Shown piece by piece: positions 56,111-64,000 of a stretch of DNA of 64,000 nucleotides. The notes beneath the pieces were generated by a model. The model was not told the origin of the DNA. It worked only from the letters and a program-made list of their open reading frames with translations, and ran no database searches. The position numbers were made by a program, and so were the translations under genes. The DNA is from Aspidiotus rigidus. Lineage: Eukaryota > Arthropoda > Insecta > Hemiptera > Diaspididae. The DNA is taken from contig JAVHKY010000056.1 in NCBI GenBank assembly GCA_035079385.1, positions 496,001 through 560,000 on the forward strand. The letters run 5' to 3'. Each line of letters begins with the position of its first letter. Positions within the stretch are counted from its first letter, which is position 1.

Positions 56111-56374
56111 TCCGAAAATAAAAAGAATCCAGCACTCTCCCTTCCGCTTCGCTTTCTTGAAAAACGGTATGCCAACGAAAAACAGTTGCTCGTGCGAGAC
56201 ACAGGTGCGAGAGTATCGTGTGCACTTCCAAAGTCGATAACCTGCACGAACGTAATTTCATCTATAATTGTTGTACGTAGTCGATTTTCATTTGACTTTT
56301 TTCAACCACACTGTAACTCCACAACCGATGCATGGATAAGCGTGAAAATTGGGGATGATATAACTCGTTATTAA
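56105..56374 (+). pseudogene. Possible retroviral-type aspartic protease fragment
   Basis: A frame with KQLLVRDTGARVSCALPKSI, which resembles the '.L.DTGA.VS.LP' active-site block of Gypsy proteases. In intact elements protease precedes RT, so its position after the RNase H scrap suggests a different insertion or a chance match. Confidence 0.3.
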
Positions 56375-56687
56375 TCACACTTTAGTACGACGTACCCGAA
56401 AAAATTATTCAGTGTTGCCATACACGAAAAAATAATAGTCTCAGTTTTGTCAAGTCTGGGCAAAGCCCTGCTAAGGCACTATACACGATGGGTACGTCCG
56501 ACAAACATTTTGGTTCCAGAAGCTTAATTCGTCCATGAAAGCCTGTGTAAAATTCGTGTATTTTGACAACGAATAACTAGAGACTGGCTGAATTTATTTT
56601 CTTGAAATTATATTCGTTGGAAAGGAAATTTTATTGAGGATAAATTATTTTCCCTTCGATTTTCGCCGGAAGCATTATTTTTAGAGT

Positions 56688-56802
56688 AATCAATTAATAA
56701 CTGAAACGCGTTTTCGTGACCGAACGCCTACGATCACCGCTCGTTACGCGGAACGAAGACCTTCGGTCGAAAACACGGGTTTCAGTGATTATAATGCAGA
56801 CG
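56688..56802. mobile_element. Small foldback (Tc1-like MITE candidate)
   Basis: AACTGAAACGCGTTTTCGTG and GACCGAACG at the left pair imperfectly with CTTCGGTCGAAAACACGGGT and TTCAGTGATT at the right. About 110 bp in all. Confidence 0.5.
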
Positions 56803-57399
56803 AATTAGAGGGAAATGAAGAAAGAGAAAAAAAAAAAACATTTCTGTTTACAAAAGGTTTGATGACTGAAAATGGTGGGGAAGGTGTTCACAACAACATA
56901 CTAAAAATCCCACATTGTCCCCCGGGAGCATTTTTTTGATGGGGATTCAAAGTCCCCAAAAATCAGTTTTACATAAATATCTCGCTAGATATCCATTTTA
57001 CAACGAAATTACCTATTACCGAAATTATTCCTCGTTAAATTTCCCAGAGGAATACCTAATCATATTCTAGTCCAGCGTTCACAGTTTGCCAACAACAACA
57101 AGACACATTGGTATCTTTTTTCAAAACCCGTACAATGCATGACTCTTACGCCGGATAACAATAAACTAATGCAATGTGAGTATCACGTCTTCAGAAACGG
57201 GACATAAAATTGAAAAATTAATAAACAGAATAAAATAAACAAAGTAAAGAGGGACCAGATAACACTAATACATACACGCGGGGTGTACTCGCAAATTTCT
57301 GAATCACCCACGGGGTAAAGATGTGCACGCGTACGCTCCATCTCGGCGGGATGAGAGTTCTGTCGTGGAGGAAACTTTTCTAGTATGTTTGGGAAGTTG

Positions 57400-58388
57400 C
57401 CTCATAAACTAATATTGTAAAGTTTGGTGGCCAGACCCGGAGCAAGGCCTCTTGGTGGTCGAAAAATATAGAGTGTAGGCAGGATTTGTTGAGGAATGAA
57501 TCGTTAGTTTATGATTGGAGGCCAATGAGACCTTGGGTGGTATTGTGGCCTTTTCTAGAGCCCCCGTATTAAAAAGGAGATAGGAGGTTGTTTGATTCCA
57601 ATAACGAAAACAGTCTTTTGTTGAGGATTTTTTGAAATAGTTTAACAAGAGCGTTGGCTATGGGGCGATATGAGCAAGGGAGGGTGTGGTCTGAGTTGGG
57701 TATTAAAACAGGGAGAATAATGACAGTTTATAAGGAGAAGGGGTTAGAGTTGTTGGCGAAGATGGAATTGAACAAGAGAGACAGTTGGGTTGTAGGTTTT
57801 TGATCATAGCTGTATGAAGGTTATCTAATCCGGGGAAGGTATTTCTTAAGTTTTTGGAGATGGTTGCCATGAGTTCATCTTCAAAAATGGGATATATGGG
57901 ACTGGGTCGCATGAAGGTGAGTCGAAAGATATATGAGTATTACTTGTTGAAATTTGTAAGATAAGAAGGAAGGGTGATAACTGGTGTTGGAAGAGAGAGA
58001 GGTGTAGTGTTTGGCTAAGAGTTGCGAAATAAGAAAAGGGCCAGAGATGATTGAGTCGTTTGATTTTGGATGTGTAATACGGAAAAAAGAACCATTGCCC
58101 GAAATTCTCTTAATATCATTCCACGTGGAAGAAATTGAAACGGGGTTGTTCAAGCCTGCTATGAATAAACTCCACGATCGTTTCTTTTCGGAACGTATTG
58201 GAGCTCGTTCCTTGGCGCGGGCTTTTTTTTATAAGATAAGAAGTCTGCCTGGAAGCGTGTTGAGTTGTAGGTTGCAGACTGCGAAACGAGTTTTTTTCCT
58301 TTTACTTTTTTTTTTGTCGCCTTTCCTCTCATCAAACGTCTTTTTGTAGACGGCTTCGAAATCCAAAAAAAACAGCTTATCTTCTCCA
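57400..58388 (-). pseudogene. LINE ORF2, inverted 5' segment (pre-RT to motif A)
   Basis: The minus strand from the junction outward reads RFQADFLSYKKKPAPRNELQ, NNPVSISSTWNDIKRISGNG, EDELMATISKNLRNTFPGLD (finger 'NTSPGPD'), CSYRPIALTSCLTKLFQKIL ('SYRPI.L') and NNLLSPFQYG. It ends at SIFFDHQEALLRVW (motif A region). Multiple frameshifts. The order places the upstream end of the LINE at the junction near 58.39 kb and motif A at the outer end, opposite in strand to the following 3' part. Confidence 0.75.
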
Positions 58389-59088
58389 ACTCACCTTCGA
58401 TGAGATTTCGTTGGGGCTCGGGTCGTAGATTTCAATTCTCTAGCAAAAAAAGCTGTTCTAATTATATTCCCTAAAAGCCACTCACGTCTTCCCCCTCCCC
58501 CCAACTCATCCTGCAGAACTTCCAGATCAGCCTCCAATCCTCCACTAAATTTCTCGGTCTTACCTTCGCTGGACTTTCCACATTAAACTTCCAGAAGCCA
58601 AATGTCTAAACTCATTAAATATCCTTAAATATCTATCCCACACTCGCACTGGCTGCAGTTGCAAGCTCCTCCTTCAGCTATACAACTCACTAATTCGTTC
58701 TCAGCTGGACTACGGGTGCTCTATCTACAGACAGACTAATAAATCCTTCCTACAATCCCTAGATACAATTCAATCTACAGCACTACGTTTAGCTATTGGT
58801 GCCCGACGGACTAGCCCCACGCTCAGCCTATGAGCTGAGGCAGGCATTCCCCTCTAGAATTCAGCTCATTATCGATTACAGCCAATTTCCTCGCGTCTGC
58901 AGCCTTCTACCAACCCTCTCTTCTCCCCCCGAATTCTGTACTCCTTTCATTCGAATCTCATCTTGACCACCACCTCGAATTTCAGCCCCTTCTCGCCACC
59001 TTTTTATCCACTCCTCCATAGACATCCTCATCACCTCTCATTCGCCTCGACTTGTCCAACCTACCACAATCGGCCAATGTAATCTATA

Positions 59089-60352
59089 TGTCGTAGCCAC
59101 TTGGCGTAATCAGACAATACACGAAATGGCGGGCATTTCATGTAAAGCGGGCAGAAGATGTAAAGGACATGAATTGACAGGCACAACAAGAACTGACGGT
59201 CATTTCAAGTACTGCAACGAGCTACCTGGTCAATTCGTATCACAGTCATTATTCAGTCGAATCGTTGTATGGTTTTGTATTCCGTTGTCAGTTGCGCGCA
59301 CGTTAACTGATGAAGATGATCTTAATGCCTTTTCAACAACACACGAGGGTCTGAATGCAGCCAAAAATGACGAAGATCTGTTGAGTAGCGAGAATGTAGA
59401 AGATACCGCGTGCCCAAGAGAAGAACCGTGTTGCGTATGTTTCCAAGAGATGAAGGTGACAGACGAAGTACTTGCATGCGTGGAATGTTCTTGTGAATAT
59501 CATACCGCGTGCGACGGAGGCGAGTTGTGCCCTTTGTGCACTCACGCTGCAAAAATTTCAGGCGAACGAGAGGATACTCGCAAGCGTATCAAGTTAGCAG
59601 CAGAAAAAATGAAAACCGTGTCAGAAGATAAGTACCTTCAAATTTATAACTTAAGAGACACTGTCATGGTTCCAGTGCCAAAAGTTGATAGAGGTCCTTC
59701 TGATCCTCCAAACTTGATTGGCGTCATCCTCGCAAAAAAGAATGATGTTTTCCAGGTTGGTTGCGAACAAGGTGTATTTAAGGGGTACTATGGAGCTGAA
59801 ACGTTGATCCCAGCAAAGAGCAGCCTGTTAACAATAGATGCAGTTGACCAGAGTACGGTACTCTCTTTGAGGAAAGCTGTTAATCGCTGTAGTGGTGGTC
59901 AAGGGTTTTTAAAATGTAACTGCAAAGCAACTAGACGTCAGTGCAGTACAAAGAAGAGTACTTGTTTTGCAAATAATGTACTCTGTAATAGCAGGTGCCA
60001 TAGTAGTTTGACATGTATCAATAAATAGCTCCTCAAGCACAGTTGTTTTTTTTAAATTGAACACTACTTAATGTTTAATAATAATTGTATGTACCAACCT
60101 ATTTTCATGACAATTATCATACAGTAATTTAGTAATAATACATTATAAAATATTTATGTAGAATGATGTTCAATCATTTCAGTAACTGCCCAACTACTTC
60201 TCTGCATTCCGCGAACTGACTGCCTGTTCAAGTAATGCCAGTCATTTTATGTGAACTTGCGTACAATTACATCATCTGTCTGCGTGTCGCGAAATGGCCA
60301 AAAAAAAGTGGTCATTTCGTGTATTGTCTGATTACGCCAAGTGGCTACGACA
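59089..60352 (+). mobile_element. Ginger-like DNA transposon derivative, complete ends
   Basis: Perfect 40-bp terminal inverted repeats (59089-59128 and 60313-60352) starting TGTCGTAGCCACTTGGCGTA. The 4-bp TATA lies at 59085-59088 and 60353-60356, the size reported for Ginger elements. The LINE text reads on across the empty site, which confirms the boundaries. Total 1264 bp. It keeps only the C-terminal part of a transposase, so it is probably non-autonomous. Confidence 0.9.
59126..60028 (+). CDS. Ginger/KRBA2-type transposase C-terminal protein without integrase core
   Basis: A 300-codon frame whose first ATG lies at the inner edge of the TIR. Residues about 96-140 carry CPREEPCCVCFQEMKV, VLACVECSCEYHTACDGGEL and CPLC, a PHD/RING-like zinc-binding Cys/His cluster. 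Residues about 173-250 (LRDTVMVPVPKVDRGPSDPP, NLIGVILAKKNDVFQVG, SLLTIDAVDQSTVLSLRKAV) match the domain after the integrase in Ginger and KRBA2/SCAND3-like proteins. Residues about 258-297 (GQGFLKCNCKATRRQCSTKK, CFANNVLCNSRCHSSLTC) are a CXC-type cysteine cluster. The DDE integrase is absent. The first 60 residues look like read-through of terminal DNA. It is fully open, so it may still be expressed as a DNA-binding fragment, but the start is uncertain. Confidence 0.78.
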   Translation: MAGISCKAGRRCKGHELTGTTRTDGHFKYCNELPGQFVSQSLFSRIVVWFCIPLSVARTLTDEDDLNAFSTTHEGLNAAKNDEDLLSSENVEDTACPREEPCCVCFQEMKVTDEVLACVECSCEYHTACDGGELCPLCTHAAKISGEREDTRKRIKLAAEKMKTVSEDKYLQIYNLRDTVMVPVPKVDRGPSDPPNLIGVILAKKNDVFQVGCEQGVFKGYYGAETLIPAKSSLLTIDAVDQSTVLSLRKAVNRCSGGQGFLKCNCKATRRQCSTKKSTCFANNVLCNSRCHSSLTCINK

Positions 60353-60960
60353 TATATAATACGACACAATAAAGACATAATTGATAACGACTGCCCTTCC
60401 CACAACCTGTGCTTTATAGATGGTTCTAAATCGGGCCCTAAAACTGGCAAGCCTTTTCCATCCATGGTGAAATCTTACTCTTTCTTTTGAAAAACTCACC
60501 TCCATACTATCTACCATCTATACCTGCCTTGCTCACCTCACACTTCTTCCTCAAACCTATAAATTCCTCCTGCTCTTTGACTCTCTCTCCTCTCTCCAGG
60601 CCACGCAAAACCCCTACTCTTCCAATCCTATCGTACAGCACATTCTCACAGTCCAGAACACCTCAACATCTTTCCTTTCGTCAATTGCTTTCCTCTGGAT
60701 CGCTGGTCATATCAGTCTCCTGGAACACGACGTAATGGATCTAGTTGCCCTGCAGGCTTTGCTCTCCTCCTTAATCACTGATCGCTCCCCTTCTCCGGCC
60801 TATGACTTGAAATCGTTCTACCGTTCACAAATCACCTCATTATGGCACAACCTCTGGCCTTCTCAACAACCAAAACTCGCAGCCCACGTGGTGAGCTGCT
60901 CGGGGTTGCCTTCACTGGCCGCTTGAAATAACAGTGCAAAGTAAAAAGAATTAGAATAAT

Positions 60961-63870
60961 AGTTTCATATCATCTGTTCGACTACGACGAATCATAACTT
61001 GGTATTTCAGTCTGTATGTTATGATTTCAGCCTGACCAAAAAGTGATTTGTTGATGATCCTATGAATAAGTAAGTGAGGAATCAAACGACACAACAAAAA
61101 TTTGCCCATGGACTCGGGAAAAAAAATGCGGTTTGCGTTGACTTAAGGAAGTAATGTCCGTTGTTGTTTCGAAGCCGAAAGAAAGAAACGGCTTCAATAC
61201 TTAGTCAACACTTAAATCGCAAAGATAGTGCGACATAGTTTGGACTTGAACCAACAATCAAATTCTTGCTAGCAAGAAGAAAAGAGCGAGTCTTTGGACT
61301 TCGCTAGTTTGTATGAAAAATAAAGTTAACCAGTTCTTATAATTATAACAGTACTGTAAGCTACTCTAAGAAGAACTTCAGGTCGAAATTAATCTTAAAT
61401 TTGAAGTACCCTGAAAATTTTCGAAAGATACATGAAAATATATGATGTTCATGATACCTCCCGAAACCAATAGTCACTTGATTTGGAAATCAAGGGATTT
61501 GTACCACCAATTTTGAAGAGGTGTGAGTTGACTGATAAGAGAGTTTTTCAAAACTCACATTGTGGTAATACACCGAGACGTAGACGCAGTGAAGCACCGG
61601 TGAATCTTTTTTTTTTCTTTTTTTTCTCTCTCTTTCCTTTTTTCTTTTTCTCTCTCTTCTCTTTCCTAAATTCTTTCGTCACTGTTCCTCCCTCTAAATT
61701 CTTTCCTTTTCCTCTTCCCCTCTTCCTCCCGCTCGTTGTGTTGCACGCACGACGGTTTTATCGGGTTTATCGGGTTTATCGTAGCGCCGGCGCTTCACTT
61801 TACTTCACTGAAAGCACTCGACATGATAACGTGCGTTTTCTTATCGTTGTATTTCTCGTTTTAATAAATATTCGTTCGAATAAACTTTTTTTTCTCCGTA
61901 TGTTTATCTTTGAATTACTATTGAGCCGGGGATATATTGCTGAGCTCACCGTATAGTTTCTACACCCCATTGGTGGACAAAGTGATTTTCGGGGTTGCTC
62001 AAGACTTCTGCAGAACTGTTGGGTGTACGTTGCCGACCATCCTATACGATCTGAAGAAACCAACCACATCGGTTATCGCTATACGAGGTATTTCGGTATT
62101 TCAGTTAGTGAATTGTTATAGGTAGGTAACGTATACTCGACGCTCGGGAATTCTTGAGCCGAAGAGAACCCTCCTCTTTTTTTTTCATAACTTTCGGCCT
62201 GTTAAGGAATGGCGTGACCTAGATTAATATCTTGGGGGAGGAAGGGGGACTATGGAGTCGAGCTTGGCTTATTCTTTGACATGGAAAGTGTGAGTGGGGT
62301 GTGAATGTGAGTGTGAAGTGATCTCTCTCTGATCACTTGTTTGTCTCGGCCCCGGAGTGAACTCTAGGTAGGATTCTTTCTCCACTTCCCTGAGCTAAGT
62401 AGTCTCTAACCCCGTGTCTTAGACTTGAGCTAGTCAGGGACCCACTCCTAGCCCGTAGTTAGTTTTCCATCTGACGCTTAGCGATCTTTTGATCTTCTGG
62501 CTGTGGAGAACAGATTTCAAAATTGTTTTTTCACATCCTTCTCAAGGCATCGGCAGAGTAACGCGACCACGGGCTAATTATGATTATGTTATTGGATCTA
62601 CATGATGACGGTTTGCACGCTGGGGTATGCGGTATCCTGCGCTGTCTCATACCCTTGTATCGTCACAACATTTTAGGTGTTATGTGATATTGACTGATTT
62701 GTGATGGAAACTCAAAAGCTATATACACGTATTTCTGGATTTTGGTTTTGAAATCTTCCGATTCTTTTGAGATAGCGTGAGATAGTACCTAAAATTTACT
62801 ACAGATTTTCTTGAAAGTAATATGGAGGTGGTTTCAGTCTTCATCGTCACTAAGGTCTCAGAGAATGGTAATAGCACGAGAGCTGCCGCCATGTTAGACG
62901 TAATAAACCAGAAATTTAGGTTTACGGTATCGTCAGGCTCACTCGTCATACCGTTATTTTTCGGTAGAGAGACTCTTACACTCGTGATTGCCCTACAACA
63001 TGTATCGAAAGACTGAGGATAGCTCATGGAAGTCGAGTACATCTCACGTTAGCTAGTATTACTCAGGGTGACTCACGGTGACACACTCGGGGTCGGTGTT
63101 TGAGGCTGACAAGTCTAGTCTACTATTTGTACTTCCAACAGTGTGTCTGTCGTTAGGACTACTATTTTGAAAATTAACGACATTACGTAAGTCTGAGTCG
63201 GTTAACCAATTTACAATTTATTATGACCGAGAGAGATCCCGAGGTAAAATTTAGGATAAGTTGCAGAGAAAAAAATATATATAATTCTGAAAAATAAAAT
63301 TGTTGTTTGGAAAATTTGCAAAGACGAATGCTTGCTCAGAAAAACTTGTTCAAATAACGCCAACCTGAAAAAGAAAATTCACAACTTTTTATTTTACTTG
63401 TAGATTTTCCATTCTACTTGTATGTATTTGAACGTTTAAAATAATACATCAGGATTGTATTGACACATTTGGTACAAGTTTAACTGTAAAAAAGCTCAAC
63501 CGCAGGGTTTGGGAACGATTCAATTTCAATCATTCGTTCGGTAAAATTTAGGTAAAAATCCCGTTCCGTCCTCGCTTATTGATATTTCAAAGTAAGTATC
63601 ACGAATCACGACTCACAAATACCATTATCTATTAGGTATCTAATAAGAATCAAGAAATAGAAATCTAACATTTACATATTTGCAAACAAGAAATAATTAA
63701 TAATGGGTAAGAAAAAAGAAAAAACAAATTGAAATTTGGAACCTTGGAAGTTACTCAAATTGATACAAAAAATGAAAAAGTTTAACAATGAAAAATTAAT
63801 TCTTTTTCTTTATAAGTTCTTCGACTTGTACATTCGTTTTCGCCGATTCACAATTCACAAATTCAAATCA
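60961..63870. other. No recognisable gene; pyrimidine-rich tract at 61.6-61.74 kb
   Basis: A T/C-rich stretch and repeated TTATCGGGT words (61.76-61.78 kb). Frames at 61.5-62.1 kb and 62.7-63.0 kb matched no family I know. Confidence 0.45.
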
Positions 63871-63876
63871 AATATG

Positions 63877-64000
63877 TGACCGTCGATGAGAAAAGGGAAC
63901 TCATTGCCCACTGGCAAGAACACCCTTTCTCTACGCAACAAACCCAACGACGGGTTCTCTCGGCGATGGGCAATGAGTTCCCTTTTCTCATCGACGGTCA
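63877..64000. repeat. Perfect 34-bp inverted repeat at the window end
   Basis: TGACCGTCGATGAGAAAAGG continuing to TTGCCCA (63877-63910) is the exact complement of 63967-64000. The loop is 56 bases. The right side is cut by the window edge, so the arms may extend further. Confidence 0.9.

Larger units (their letters stand above)
58389..60960 (+). pseudogene. LINE ORF2, sense 3' segment (post-RT, RNase H), interrupted by Ginger
   Basis: The + strand reads SLQSSTKFLGLTFAGLSTLN, LLLQLYNSLIRSQLDYGCSI, LDTIQSTALRLAIGARRTSP ('LR...GA.RT.P'), and CFIDGSKSGPKTGKPFPSMV after the Ginger insertion (RNase H 'DGSK'). SIAFLWIAGHISLLEHD (RNase H 'W.PGH.G..GNE') and a last SFYRSQITSLWHNLWPS complete it. Stops and shifts throughout. 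Together with the preceding minus-strand part this is one LINE with an inverted 5' segment. Confidence 0.75.

Noticed and set aside
56105..56374. Intact Gypsy element with protease downstream of RT
   Set aside because: Order is wrong for a Gypsy polyprotein and both fragments are short; a second scrap or chance match is more likely.
61483..61956. 157-codon frame on the + strand
   Set aside because: Largely a pyrimidine-rich low-complexity stretch; no recognisable domain.
1..64000. CRISPR array or prokaryotic operon
   Set aside because: Split exons, LINEs and MULEs indicate a nuclear eukaryotic genome. The arrays of short words are subterminal transposon repeats, not spacer-repeat units.

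Overview
The window looks like repeat-dense nuclear DNA from an insect. It is AT-rich, with split exons flanked by GT/AG splice sites and many eukaryotic transposons; no bacterial operon, CRISPR array or rRNA was seen. A hemipteran (for example a sternorrhynchan) is a plausible source, judging from the mix of MULE, Ginger, P, Crypton and Penelope-like elements, but the sequence alone does not prove this.

Only one conserved host gene is recognised with confidence. It is a fatty-acid elongase (ELOVL/ELO family) on the + strand, with five consecutive coding exons between 9920 and 16971 and a polyadenylation signal near 17874. Its 5' exons were not found. A zinc-finger fragment (19.67-19.94 kb) and one isolated possible exon (34.78-34.88 kb) are the only other hints of host coding sequence.

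Layout: 0-1.1 kb, Penelope-like (PLE) reverse transcriptase remnant. 2.9-3.9 kb, a MITE and a GTCGA-rich repeat. 4.1-6.2 kb, 3' end of an R1-like LINE with three tandem repeats in its 3' UTR. 6.2-9.1 kb, two copies of the GTCGA-rich repeat around another R1-like fragment. 9.9-17.9 kb, the elongase gene, whose 5-kb intron is full of foldback elements. 20.5-21.1 kb, dispersed repeats and a foldback. 21.15-24.13 and 30.63-33.62 kb, the two arms of a nearly identical 3-kb inverted repeat. The 6.5-kb spacer between the arms holds LINE pieces, a decayed Crypton tyrosine-recombinase gene carrying a small hammerhead-like insertion, and a Gypsy integrase/3' LTR fragment. 35.7-38.6 kb, two short MULE derivatives with target-site duplications. 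39.0-40.5 kb, a head-to-head inverted PLE with GIY-YIG coding ends. 41.8-42.5 kb, a Helitron N-terminal fragment. 43.2-44.0 kb, a second LINE 3' UTR copy. 45.3-47.4 kb, a decayed LINE reverse transcriptase. 47.9-48.2 kb, a P-transposase scrap. 48.2-50.2 kb, a MULE with an intact 522-codon FLYWCH plus MULE transposase. 51.6-53.3 kb, a PLE with RT and GIY-YIG. 54.1-56.4 kb, MULE and Gypsy scraps. 57.4-60.96 kb, a LINE with a twin-priming style 5' inversion, interrupted by a complete 1264-bp Ginger-like element with 40-bp TIRs and a TATA duplication. The window ends in a perfect 34-bp inverted repeat.

The strongest leads are: the 3-kb inverted repeat; several MULE-like elements that each carry a different short motif reiterated next to their ends; hammerhead-like cores in the PLE-related sequences; and the short Ginger derivative, which has kept only a zinc-binding/CXC C-terminal protein.
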